The notes below the pieces were generated by a model. It ran no database searches. It was not told where the DNA came from and saw only the letters and a list, made by a program, of their open reading frames with translations. A DNA stretch of 53,849 nt from Cyanobacteria bacterium SBLK (GTDB lineage: Bacteria; Cyanobacteriota; Cyanobacteriia; Cyanobacteriales; Spirulinaceae), in contig JAGHZQ010000061.1 in assembly GCA_017746715.1 (NCBI GenBank), positions 1 to 53,849 on the forward strand, given 5' to 3'. Every line of letters starts with the position of its first letter. The stretch's first letter is position 1. Shown piece by piece: positions 42,269 to 51,206 of the stretch. The position numbers were made by a program, and so were the translations under genes.

Positions 42269-42671
42269 ATAAGAAGATACGACAGTTGTAACATCTAAAA
42301 ACAAGATATTTGTACTGACAAAAAGTGCGGATTACCGTACTTGCATTATTCTTTATAAAAAGATTGTAAGATTCCGAATACCAAGTTTTCTACTTCTTTT
42401 ATGTATGAATAATTTGAACTTTTCTTAATGAGAATATCTTTTGAGTATAACGCGATCGCACTCTCTTCCTTGTCAAGCGATCGCAAACTCGGTAAATTTA
42501 CGAGATTCAGGATATTGGAAGGCTAAGGCAATATCTTCTTTGGGTATTCCTTTTCAAGATTGTACTCATCTAGAGACAACCCCGATCGCAGCGATCGCTC
42601 TTCAATTCCCTCCACATCCTTGCACCGATTCTCAGTATCATGGGAAGATGCAGAATTTGCACCAAGGAAAC

Positions 42672-44504
42672 ATGAACCAACCGTTAGCCAACGCCGAAGA
42701 ACAAGAGCAACAACCGATTCGCTTACCTCGCACCAGCGAATCCGACACCCTCAAACGCATTCGCCATACCACCTCCCACGTTTTAGCAATGGCGGTGCAA
42801 ACCCTCTTTCCCAAAGCGCAGGTAACGATCGGTCCTTGGACGGAAACTGGATTTTACTATGACTTCGACAATCCCGATCCCTTTACCGATAAGGATCTCA
42901 AAGCCATCAAAAAGCAGATGGACAAGATTATCAAAAAGAAACTCCCCATCATTCGCGAAGAAGTCACTCGGGAAGAAGCAGAAAAACGCATCCAAGAAAT
43001 CGAGGAACCCTATAAACTGGAAATCCTGCGGGATATCATCAAAGGCGACCCCATCACCCTCTACCACCTCGGGGAGGAATGGTGGGACTTGTGTGCGGGT
43101 CCTCATATCGAGAATACCTCGGAACTGAATCCCAAAGCGATCGCCATTGAAATGGTTGCCGGTGCCTATTGGCGAGGGGACGAAAATCGCCAACAACTCC
43201 AGCGCATCTACGGGACTGCTTGGGAAACCCCGGAACAACTGAAAGAATACAAGCGCCGCAAAGAAGAGGCATTAAAGCGAGATCACCGCAAACTCGGCAA
43301 ACAACTCGGCTTATTCGTCTTCTCCGATGCCGTCGGGCCCGGCTTGCCCCTCTGGACTCCCAAAGGTACGATGGTACGATCGCTCCTCGAAAACTTCCTC
43401 AAAGAAGAACAAGTCAAACGAGGCTATCTCGGGGTGGTTACTCCCCACATCGCCAGAACCGATCTCTTTAAAATTTCCGGTCATTGGCAGAACTATAAAG
43501 AGGATATGTTCCCCATGATGGCAGAGAACGAAGAAGCCGCCGCGATCGAGCGGGGATTCGTCCTCAAACCCATGAATTGCCCCTTTCACATCCAAATCTA
43601 TAAAGACGAGATGCGCTCTTATCGAGAACTTCCCATGCGCCTCGCAGAATTCGGCACCGTCTACCGCTACGAACAGTCCGGGGAGTTAGGGGGTTTAACC
43701 CGGGTGCGGGGCTTTACCGTCGATGACTCTCACCTATTCGTCACCCCCGACCAACTCGAAGACGAATTTCTCAATGTGGTAGATTTGATTCTCACCGTGT
43801 TTAACAGCTTGCAATTGAAAAACTTCAAAGCGCGGTTGAGTTTCCGCGATCGCGAATCCGATAAATATATCGGTTCCCCCGAAAACTGGGAAAAAGCCCA
43901 AAACGCCATTCGCCGCGCCGTCGAACATCTGGAAATGGATCATTTTGAAGCCCCCGGAGAAGCGGCATTTTACGGTCCCAAACTCGATTTTATCTTTCAC
44001 GACGTTCTCGAGCGAGAATGGCAACTCGGCACCGTCCAAGTCGATTACAACCTCCCCGATCGCTTTGAATTGGAATACGTTGCTGAAGATGGATCCCGTC
44101 AGCGTCCTGTCATGATTCACCGCGCGCCTTTCGGCTCATTAGAACGACTCATCGGAATTTTAATTGAAGAATATGCAGGAGATTTTCCCCTCTGGTTGGC
44201 TCCCGAACAAGTTCGCATCCTCTGCGTCAGCGATGAATTCTTAAATTATGCCAAAGACACCGCCATGAAAATGAAAGCCGTAGGATTGCGAGCGGGAGTC
44301 GATACCAGTGGGGAACGCTTGGCGAAAATGATTCGCAATGGGGAGAAACAAAAAATTCCCGTTATGGCGATCGTCGGGGCGAAAGAGGTGGAAAGCAACA
44401 CCTTAAGCATTCGTACCCGTGCTTCGGGGGAACTGGGAACAATGCCTGTCAAAGATGCGATCGATAAACTCGCGACCGGAGATCGCCAAAAAGAAACATT
44501 CTAG
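42672..44504 (+). CDS. thrS: Threonyl-tRNA synthetase
   Basis: 610 residues from the ATG at 42672, preceded by AAGGAA. The upstream in-frame extension is rejected as low-quality leader. It opens almost at once with the editing-domain region (LKRIRHTTSHVLAMAVQTLFP), so it lacks the N-terminal TGS domain of E. coli ThrS, as is usual in cyanobacteria. The class II catalytic core (PKGTMVRSLLENF, PMNCPFHIQIYK, GGLTRVRGFTVDDSHLF, HRAPFGSLERLIGILIEEY) and anticodon-binding domain (about 510-610) are complete. It charges tRNA-Thr in the cytoplasm. Confidence 0.96.
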   Translation: MNQPLANAEEQEQQPIRLPRTSESDTLKRIRHTTSHVLAMAVQTLFPKAQVTIGPWTETGFYYDFDNPDPFTDKDLKAIKKQMDKIIKKKLPIIREEVTREEAEKRIQEIEEPYKLEILRDIIKGDPITLYHLGEEWWDLCAGPHIENTSELNPKAIAIEMVAGAYWRGDENRQQLQRIYGTAWETPEQLKEYKRRKEEALKRDHRKLGKQLGLFVFSDAVGPGLPLWTPKGTMVRSLLENFLKEEQVKRGYLGVVTPHIARTDLFKISGHWQNYKEDMFPMMAENEEAAAIERGFVLKPMNCPFHIQIYKDEMRSYRELPMRLAEFGTVYRYEQSGELGGLTRVRGFTVDDSHLFVTPDQLEDEFLNVVDLILTVFNSLQLKNFKARLSFRDRESDKYIGSPENWEKAQNAIRRAVEHLEMDHFEAPGEAAFYGPKLDFIFHDVLEREWQLGTVQVDYNLPDRFELEYVAEDGSRQRPVMIHRAPFGSLERLIGILIEEYAGDFPLWLAPEQVRILCVSDEFLNYAKDTAMKMKAVGLRAGVDTSGERLAKMIRNGEKQKIPVMAIVGAKEVESNTLSIRTRASGELGTMPVKDAIDKLATGDRQKETF

Positions 44505-44675
44505 GATAAGAACGGGTAAAACAAAGAAAGGATGGCGCGGAAATCATTTATCCTTCCGCCTGCATCCTTCTCTTTATGGCATCATAAGAGTTACGGGTTT
44601 TGAGTTCTTAACCTTGTTCTCTGCTTCTACTACTCCAACTGCTGCGATCGTCCCTTTCAAGCGCCCATTGACTCC

Positions 44676-46982
44676 ATGTTATGGACTAAGATCCAAAAAC
44701 TTTGCTGGCGATGGCGAGGAGAATTAGTTGTAGCGGGCAGCGTGGCGGGATTAATCCTCTTAGTACGCTTGACCGGACTCCTGCAACTCCTCGAATTATC
44801 GGCTTACGACCAATTTATTCGCTTGCGTCCTCCCGTTGGTACGGATTCGCGCATCGCAATCGTTGGCTTTAGTGAAGCCGATTTGAAGTCGGTGGGGGAT
44901 TGGCCGTTTTCCGATGCTTTAATCGTAGAGTTGTTGGAAAAAATCAAAGTACAAGAACCCCGAGCGATTGGTCTGGATATTTATCGCGATTTTGTCAAAG
45001 AACCCGGTCACGCAGAATGGCTTGAATTTGCCAAATCAACCCCCAATTTAATTGGCATTCAAAAAATTGTCGAAGATTCCTCCATTCAAAGCAATCCCAA
45101 CAATACCGGAGTCGCGATCGCGCCTCCCCCCATTCTCGCCGAGTTAAATCAAGTGGGAGCCAACGATTTTCCCCTCGATATCGATGGGAAAATTCGGCGA
45201 GGGTTTATTTATTTATCCGATCCCAATGGCAAAGTTGCCCTCAGTTTGGGATTTCGCTTGGCTTGGGAGTATCTTAAAGGAGAAGAAATTTCCCCAGAAA
45301 CGAGGGATGATGGGGGAATTGGTTTGGGTCAAGCCATTTTAACGCGCTTTGCGACCAATGATGGGGGATACATCCGCGCTAATAATAGCGGTTTCCAAAT
45401 TTTGCTCAATTATCGCGCTGCGGAGAATAGTTTTTCTGTCGTTTCCATGACCGATGTCTTGGAAGGACGTATTGAAGAGGACTTTTTTCACGATCGCGTC
45501 GTGTTTGTCGGCTCCACCGCACCTAGTCTCAAAGATATTTTTCTCACCCCCTACAGTAAACCTTTTGCTGGGTTACCCGTGCGGATGACGGGAGTGGAAA
45601 TTAACGCTCAAGTCACCAGTTTTCTCATTTCGGCTGCCTTGGGAGAGCGATCGCTCATTTTCTCCCTACCCGAATATTTAGAATGGTCTTGGGTGTTACT
45701 TTGGTCTTTAATCGGAGCGTTTTGGATTTCTCATTGGCGCTCTGTTGACGGTCTGGCCAAATTATCCGTAATTCGTACGATTGCACATTTTATCATTGCC
45801 AGTGGCGTTCTTATTTTCGGCGTTGCCGGTATTTTTTTGCTTGATTGGTGGATTCCTATCATTCCTCCTTTAATGGCTTTAACAGGAAGCGCGATCGCAA
45901 AAATCGGCATGACTCTCATTGCGAATTTAAGGCGTTCTTATCAACGAATTGAAGACTATGCGCGCACATTGGAAATTAAAGTCGAAGAACGTACGGAAGA
46001 ATTGAAAAATAAAAATGTCGAGCTAGCAGAAACAAACATACAGTTAGGAGAAACGCTAGATCAACTGCAAACAGCTCAGAATCAAATGATTTCTCAAGCC
46101 AAATTAGCATCTTTGGGATCTTTAACCGCAGGGATTGCCCATGAAATTCGCAATCCTCTCAATTTTGTCAATAATTTTTCCGATCTAACGATACAGCTAA
46201 CCCAAGATCTTGAAGAAGAATTAGAGGCTCAATCGACTAAACTTGAAGAAGATTCAGCAGAATATATTGAAGAAATCGTCGAGGATTTTAAAGAATGTAT
46301 AAAAACAATTCATCAGAATGGCAAGCGCATTGAAAAGATTGTCGATGGCATGCTCGGTCATGCGGGTTCGGGAACAGAAAATGCTTCTCTCTCGGATATC
46401 AATCAACTTTTAAAAGAAGCCGTACAATTAACCTATCATAATTACCAAGAAAAAATAACTGATTTTGAAGCTAAATTAGATATTGAGTACGATACATCCC
46501 TAGAGCCTGTCTTAGTATTTTCCCAAAATTTCAATACATCGCTCATTAATATTCTTCATAATGCTTTTGATGCAATGAAAGATCGAAAATTAGAAGGAGA
46601 AATAGATTACTTCCCAATTTTGACGGTTAAAACTGAAGATATCGATAATTGCGTTAAAATCTCCATTCGCGATAATGGGATTGGCATTCCACCAGAAAAT
46701 CTCGATAAAATTTTCGAGCCATTCTTTACAACTAAACCGACAGGAGAAGGTACTGGACTGGGATTATCTTTGGCACGGGAAACAATTGTTTCTTTGCATC
46801 AAGGAGAAGTTAGCGTTCGCTCTTCTCCTCAAGAATATTCTGAATTTGAAATTATCTTGCCACAAAAATCCGTTTACGAATCGCAAGAAGATATCAACGG
46901 TAATATTGACTTGAATATTGATGGTTTAGATGACGATGAATTAGAGAGTGAAGCCCTAGAATTGGAGAGTATAGAAAAGTGA
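44676..46982 (+). CDS. CHASE2-domain membrane sensor histidine kinase
   Basis: 768 residues. One N-terminal membrane helix (about 16-38) is followed by an extracytoplasmic CHASE2 sensor domain (about 40-315), three membrane helices (about 334-415), a coiled coil (about 425-475) and a histidine kinase core. The phosphoacceptor is H489 in GIAHEIRNPLNFV; the ATP motifs are NILHNAFDAM, RDNGIGIPPENL, FEPFFTTKPTGEGTGLGLS. The C-terminal 30 residues are acidic. No response regulator is adjacent. Its stop overlaps the next gene's start, a membrane-tethered GH3 enzyme, so sensing and cell-wall or glycan hydrolysis may be linked. Confidence 0.9.
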   Translation: MLWTKIQKLCWRWRGELVVAGSVAGLILLVRLTGLLQLLELSAYDQFIRLRPPVGTDSRIAIVGFSEADLKSVGDWPFSDALIVELLEKIKVQEPRAIGLDIYRDFVKEPGHAEWLEFAKSTPNLIGIQKIVEDSSIQSNPNNTGVAIAPPPILAELNQVGANDFPLDIDGKIRRGFIYLSDPNGKVALSLGFRLAWEYLKGEEISPETRDDGGIGLGQAILTRFATNDGGYIRANNSGFQILLNYRAAENSFSVVSMTDVLEGRIEEDFFHDRVVFVGSTAPSLKDIFLTPYSKPFAGLPVRMTGVEINAQVTSFLISAALGERSLIFSLPEYLEWSWVLLWSLIGAFWISHWRSVDGLAKLSVIRTIAHFIIASGVLIFGVAGIFLLDWWIPIIPPLMALTGSAIAKIGMTLIANLRRSYQRIEDYARTLEIKVEERTEELKNKNVELAETNIQLGETLDQLQTAQNQMISQAKLASLGSLTAGIAHEIRNPLNFVNNFSDLTIQLTQDLEEELEAQSTKLEEDSAEYIEEIVEDFKECIKTIHQNGKRIEKIVDGMLGHAGSGTENASLSDINQLLKEAVQLTYHNYQEKITDFEAKLDIEYDTSLEPVLVFSQNFNTSLINILHNAFDAMKDRKLEGEIDYFPILTVKTEDIDNCVKISIRDNGIGIPPENLDKIFEPFFTTKPTGEGTGLGLSLARETIVSLHQGEVSVRSSPQEYSEFEIILPQKSVYESQEDINGNIDLNIDGLDDDELESEALELESIEK

Positions 46983-48301
46983 AGATTCACAAAATTTTGC
47001 ACCAAATTGCTATTGTACTTCGCCTGAATTTTATAACAATCTTTATGGCGATCGCACAAATCCTTTTCGCGATCGCCCTCATTATTCTTTCCACACAATT
47101 AAGAACGCCAAGTCTGGCAAGAGTGCGAGACATGCTTTTAGTTGTAACATTAGTTGGCAGCAGTATCATTTGTTTTTTAGGGTTCTGGCAATTTCGCGGA
47201 AAAATTTGGGATTGGCAGAAGATAATCGCTTTTACGATCGCAGTTACCGGGGCGATCGGACTGACAATTACCGTCGGGCAAGAAACGCAATTTTACTGGC
47301 AAAAATATCACGTTGTTTTAGGTGCTCAAACAAAAGATTTAGAAAATCTCGGCCGTCATTTTATCATCGGCTACAATAATTTAGAAGAAGTTAAAAAATT
47401 AGTAGAAAAACGCGCAATTGCCGGAGTTTTTGTGACTTCTAGAAATATTGAAAATAAAACCTATGAAGAAATTAAAACCGAATTAAAAATATTACAAGAT
47501 ATTCGGCAATCGCAAGGATTATCGCCATTATGGATTGCAACAGATCAAGAAGGTGGAGTCGTTTCGCGCTTATCCCCACCGTTAACTTATTTACCCGCAC
47601 TTGCAGAAATTGTCGCCCGAGAAGCAACCCTCGAAGCAAAAAAACAAGCTGTTATTCAATATGCAACAACCCAAGGAAAAGAATTATCGGGATTGGGAAT
47701 TAATGTCAATTTTGCCCCAGTGGTCGATTTGAATAAAGGGATCGTCAATCCAAGCGATCGCTATTCGCAAATTTACCGTCGCGCGATTTCCGAGGATCGT
47801 CAAATTGTCACCTTAGTTGCCCGTTGGTACTGCGAGACTTTAGCCGAATTTAACGTACAATGTACAATCAAGCATTTTCCCGGATTGGGCAGGGTTGAAG
47901 ATGATACCCATGTTACCGAAGCAGAACTCAATACACCTTTAGAAGAATTAGCCGCAGATGATTGGATTCCCTTCCGAGAAATGATGCAAAAGTCTTCCGC
48001 TTGGATGATGTTGGGACACGCAAAATTAACCGCATTAGATCCCAAACATCCCGTCTCTTTTTCGCCACCCGTCATCCAAGAACTCATTCGCGAACGATGG
48101 CAATATCGCGGTATTTTAATTACAGACGATCTTTGTATGAAAGCAGTTTATGGCAGCCAAAATGGCGTTGATGACGCAATACAAAAGGCATTAGTTTCGG
48201 GAGTCGATTTACTTTTAATTGCCTACGATCCCGATCTCTACTATGAAGCAATGGCAAGTTTGATTCAAGGGAATAGACTGCAAACAACAGGTAGCCGATA
48301 A
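46979..48301 (+). CDS. Membrane-tethered GH3 beta-N-acetylhexosaminidase-like protein
   Basis: 440 residues starting within the stop of the kinase gene (GTGA overlap). Three N-terminal hydrophobic helices (about 18-41, 52-72, 82-100) precede a GH3 N-terminal-type domain (about 112-430). NagZ-like landmarks are ATDQEGGVVSRL, GINVNFAPVVDL, KHFPGLG (298-304), the DTH dyad (309-311) and ITDDL with the probable nucleophile D383. NagZ removes terminal N-acetylglucosamine in peptidoglycan recycling and is normally soluble and about 340 residues; the three added helices are unusual. The catalytic side (cytoplasm or periplasm) is unclear from an odd helix count. Confidence 0.82.
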   Translation: MKIHKILHQIAIVLRLNFITIFMAIAQILFAIALIILSTQLRTPSLARVRDMLLVVTLVGSSIICFLGFWQFRGKIWDWQKIIAFTIAVTGAIGLTITVGQETQFYWQKYHVVLGAQTKDLENLGRHFIIGYNNLEEVKKLVEKRAIAGVFVTSRNIENKTYEEIKTELKILQDIRQSQGLSPLWIATDQEGGVVSRLSPPLTYLPALAEIVAREATLEAKKQAVIQYATTQGKELSGLGINVNFAPVVDLNKGIVNPSDRYSQIYRRAISEDRQIVTLVARWYCETLAEFNVQCTIKHFPGLGRVEDDTHVTEAELNTPLEELAADDWIPFREMMQKSSAWMMLGHAKLTALDPKHPVSFSPPVIQELIRERWQYRGILITDDLCMKAVYGSQNGVDDAIQKALVSGVDLLLIAYDPDLYYEAMASLIQGNRLQTTGSR

Positions 48302-48305
48302 CAAT

Positions 48306-48368
48306 TATCAACTATCAACTATCAACTATCAACTATCAACTATCAACTATCAACTATCAACTATCAAC
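48306..48368. repeat. Nine-copy heptamer repeat
   Basis: TATCAAC repeated nine times without error (48306-48312 to 48362-48368), exactly filling the spacer between the convergent GH3 and GTPase genes. It has the unit length of cyanobacterial STRR heptanucleotide repeats and the same consensus as the array before opcA. Confidence 0.95.
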
Positions 48369-48370
48369 TA

Positions 48371-49819
48371 CTAATTATCATTTTTTGATAATTTGGCAGT
48401 TAATTCTTCTTTGATGCGATTAAGAATTGAGGTTTCGTCTAGGGAATCGAGAATATTTTTTACCACTGCTTTTGGACCTTCGGGGCCCCATGTTGCGCCA
48501 TTTGCCAGATACGTTTTTGTCACTTGTCCAATCGCATAAGTAGAAACCCCAGCGACTCCTGCTTGAGCGATCGCGACAGAAACATAAGGAAGTAAAGACA
48601 AACCTCCCGTAACGGGGGCGGAAATTCCCAAAAGTCCTTTAATGCCGCTCAAACCCAAAGTTCCTAACAACTCGCTGGCACTAATTCCCCCCATACTCAA
48701 GGCAATTTTTTGTAATAAACTCAAGGCTCCCTGTTGGGTCATGGGAATATTATAAAGGCGAGAAAGGGAAAGAATGAGGGCGAGATCGATAATTGCCCCT
48801 GTCAATAAATCCACAGCCGTGACGGGGTTGAGAGCGATCGCGACGGCTTTAGTCGTGACGGCTCGCATAATAATTGCATTTGCTCCCTCATTGCGAATCT
48901 CCATTTTTCGCTCGATAATGCGTTCGTTTGCCTCATTGGCATAAAGCATGGTATTTAAAGCTAAGAGCGCTTTCCCTTCCCGGTGTAAAATCTCTAAAAT
49001 TTTCAGTTTTAAGGCTTCAACTTGCGGTTTTCCTCGTCTCCTTCGCATTCCTATTTTGCCAGCTTCATCTTGCATTTTTTCAGCCACTAAAGGAGACGCT
49101 GCAACCATGATGATTTCCTCGGGAGATAGCAATTGACGCACTCTGCGATCGCGAATGGTTCTGTAAACTTCCTCGCGATCGGCTTCGGGATATTGATCGA
49201 TTTTATTGAAAACCAAAATCATCGGTTTGCCCGAGTCTCGCAATTGGGAAAGCGCTTCATATTCAACTTTGGCAATATCTCCAGCAATGACAAATAAAAT
49301 TAAATCGACTTGTTTGGCAACTTGTTTGGCTAAAATTTCTCGCGTTTTACCATCGATCTCATCAATACCGGGAGTATCGAGGAGTTGAATTTGGGAATTG
49401 TGAATCCCAGTGAGAGAAAGACGTTGAATCGATCGCCGACTGGTTTCGATCGCTTCTTCTTCCCATTGCCAATGGGCACTCCCTACCGTTTGCGTGACTC
49501 CGTGTAAGGGACCGACAGTAAAAGCATCTTCACCCAATAACGCATTGAGAACAGAAGATTTTCCGCGCCCCACCATCCCAAAAGCGGCAATTTGCACGAC
49601 AGCGCGATCGAGTTTATCGAGCATTTTTGTCAGGCGATCGATTTCGGACTCCAACCCATTTTGCTCTTTCGGAGTCAAGTCGATCGCGTCAATCAGATGC
49701 TCTAAGGACTCCTGCGCCTGTTTGTAGTTGAGTTCGGCTTGAATTTCGCTAAATTCGAGGAGAGCGCGATCGAGGTCGTCCCGATGCCAATCGATGGGTT
49801 GATGAGAAGGGGAATCCAT
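48371..49819 (-). CDS. Dynamin-like/Era-like GTPase with C-terminal DUF697-type region
   Basis: 482 residues. The GTPase domain (about 70-250) has G1 GMVGRGKSS (81-89), G3 DTPG (148-151) and G4 NKID. It follows a helical N-terminus, which fits the bacterial dynamin-like or YcjF/DUF697-linked GTPases. The C-terminal half holds hydrophobic, glycine-rich helices (AIIMRAVTTKAVAIALNPVTAVDLL, LLGISAPVTGGLSLLPYVSVAIAQAGVAG) predicted to insert in or bind membrane. Cyanobacteria have several such proteins, probably for membrane remodelling or stress; the exact role is unknown. ATG start at 49819. Convergent with the GH3 gene across the heptamer array. Confidence 0.85.
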   Translation of the reverse strand: MDSPSHQPIDWHRDDLDRALLEFSEIQAELNYKQAQESLEHLIDAIDLTPKEQNGLESEIDRLTKMLDKLDRAVVQIAAFGMVGRGKSSVLNALLGEDAFTVGPLHGVTQTVGSAHWQWEEEAIETSRRSIQRLSLTGIHNSQIQLLDTPGIDEIDGKTREILAKQVAKQVDLILFVIAGDIAKVEYEALSQLRDSGKPMILVFNKIDQYPEADREEVYRTIRDRRVRQLLSPEEIIMVAASPLVAEKMQDEAGKIGMRRRRGKPQVEALKLKILEILHREGKALLALNTMLYANEANERIIERKMEIRNEGANAIIMRAVTTKAVAIALNPVTAVDLLTGAIIDLALILSLSRLYNIPMTQQGALSLLQKIALSMGGISASELLGTLGLSGIKGLLGISAPVTGGLSLLPYVSVAIAQAGVAGVSTYAIGQVTKTYLANGATWGPEGPKAVVKNILDSLDETSILNRIKEELTAKLSKNDN

Positions 49820-49984
49820 AGGCGGAAAAGAGAATGTATCTCTTTTTTATTGTAGTTTTTCGATCGCGCAGTTGTCGTTTTGTAAAAATACCAATTCATT
49901 TAACGGGCGTATCGCGATCGCCGCGTTAAAATCGAGGCAAGTTCAGAACTGTCAATTTTGAATTTGGAATTTTAAATTAATTTT

Positions 49985-50491
49985 ATGGCGACGCAAGAAC
50001 AAGTTAAAGAATATCTTGCCTGCTGGTTTCAGTTGGGTAAAGGGATTGAAGTCGCCGAAGATAATCGGCTCGTTCGCTTCAAATCAATCCTGTACGGCGA
50101 TCGCTATTCTCGAGAATTTGAAAATTATTGGCAAAAAATCTTGCGGGCGAAAGGGAAGGGATTTTCCCTCGAAGGAACCCATCAAAGTGTTGACGAACTG
50201 TTTTCGTCCCATTGGGAAATGCACGCTTGCTGTCGCTGTCGATTGCCCATTCCCGTGCGAGAATTGGGCAATCAGTGCTTGTTATGTCCTTGTGCGGATT
50301 TGCAGGGATGGCCGAATTTAGAGCTACCGACACCGCGATCGCCGATTGACAGTCGTTCCCATTTGGGGAAAATTTGCGATCGGGTTGCAGAGTTGCAGCA
50401 AAATACACCTCCTGATGCTCCCGGATTGCCCTATGCTCTTGCCGTCCAACTGGCTAAATATTACGAACGGGATGAGGAGGAAAAAGAATGA
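49985..50491 (+). CDS. Conserved hypothetical protein with Cys-rich knuckle
   Basis: 168 residues. The N-terminal half is helical (EQVKEYLACWFQLGKGIEV). A cysteine cluster follows near residues 80-102 (CCRCRLPIPVRELGNQCLLC), fitting a zinc-ribbon-like site CxC...CxxCxC. The C-terminus is helical (GLPYALAVQLAKYYERDEEE). I recall similar proteins in cyanobacteria, without function. ATG start, no clear ribosome binding site. Divergent from the GTPase gene. Confidence 0.7.
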   Translation: MATQEQVKEYLACWFQLGKGIEVAEDNRLVRFKSILYGDRYSREFENYWQKILRAKGKGFSLEGTHQSVDELFSSHWEMHACCRCRLPIPVRELGNQCLLCPCADLQGWPNLELPTPRSPIDSRSHLGKICDRVAELQQNTPPDAPGLPYALAVQLAKYYERDEEEKE

Positions 50492-50546
50492 TAGATTTTC
50501 CCAAGGGCATTCCCCAAAAAAAGTCAGCTATAGTATAGCAGCAATA

Positions 50547-50606
50547 TTGTCAAAAATAAAGTTGTCAAAAATAAAGTTGTAACCAATAAAGTTGTCAAAA
50601 ATAAAG
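50547..50606. repeat. 15-bp tandem repeat, four copies
   Basis: Unit TTGTCAAAAATAAAG at 50547, 50562 and 50592, with a variant TTGTAACCAATAAAG at 50577. It lies in the spacer between the Cys-rich protein gene and psaC, 63 nt beyond the psaC stop on the opposite strand. It has the same unit length as the array at 17253. Confidence 0.9.
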
Positions 50607-50669
50607 TGACAAGGATTCTTTAACCCGATGGGAGGAATCTTTGCCACTTTTAGGAATTGTTGAATGAGT

Positions 50670-50915
50670 TTAGTATGCCAAGCCCATGCTGCGAGTGGTT
50701 TCTGCTCCGAGATAAACGCGGATGCTCAGGAAATCGGTCGGACAAGCCGTTTCGCAACGCTTGCAACCCACGCAATCTTCAGTGCGAGGAGAAGAAGCAA
50801 TTTGAGCGGCTTTACAACCATCCCAAGGAACCATTTCTAATACGTCGAGAGGGCAAGCTCGAACGCATTGGGTGCAGCCGATGCAGGTGTCGTAAATTTT
50901 TACGCTATGAGACAT
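50670..50915 (-). CDS. psaC: Photosystem I iron-sulfur subunit VII (PsaC)
   Basis: An 81-residue protein identical in layout to all Psa[21 protein letters not shown]..., two CxxCxxCxxxCP motifs that bind the 4Fe-4S clusters FA and FB, and the C-terminus [16 protein letters not shown]. It accepts electrons from FX on the stromal side of photosystem I and passes them to ferredoxin or flavodoxin. AGGAG lies upstream of the ATG. It is a monocistronic gene, as usual in cyanobacteria. Confidence 0.98.
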
Positions 50916-51047
50916 TGAGATATTCGCTCCTTAGCGGGTGTTCTCTTAATAAATTTTTACTCAAAGGTAAGTTTACCTTAGCGATTAATCTTCACCACCC
51001 AAAGAGAGCAGAACCTTTAAATTCTGTAATATTTCTCCGATTCCCTC

Positions 51048-51079
51048 AAGGGCGATCGCGCAAAGCCGCGATCGCCCTT
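51048..51079. repeat. HIP1-containing hairpin with 13-bp perfect stem
   Basis: AAGGGCGATCGCG (51048-51060) and CGCGATCGCCCTT (51067-51079) are perfect inverted repeats around a 6-nt loop; each arm contains a GCGATCGC-like octamer. It lies in the divergent spacer between psaC and hsp20, where a terminator would not be expected. Confidence 0.75.
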
Positions 51080-51206
51080 CTCAAAAACCTTCTGAGTTTG
51101 GAAAACTCGGCTGTTTCTGACGGTTTCCCCCAATGCAAGGAATATAGCCTGCAAGAGATGATAAAGATGCGAACGATCGCGCTAACCGTATCGGAGATTG
51201 ACAATC

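Larger units (their letters stand above)
42038..42671 (+). other. Folate-thrS spacer with mini-ORFs and a hairpin
   Basis: About 630 nt. It holds two overlapping mini-ORFs (listed separately) and a hairpin AAGTGCGG-ATTA-CCGTACTT at 42323-42342. An AT-rich tract is followed by a HIP1-rich leader up to the thrS ribosome binding site. A long frame upstream of thrS (42441-42671) is open but looks like leader, not protein. Confidence 0.4.

Noticed and set aside
42441..42671. 77-codon N-terminal extension of thrS
   Set aside because: Low-quality sequence with HIP1 octamers. It is not the TGS domain, and a good ribosome binding site (AAGGAA) precedes the ATG at 42672.
51198..51206. TTG start for hsp20
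   Set aside because: The ATG at 51207 is three codons on and has GGAG at normal spacing.
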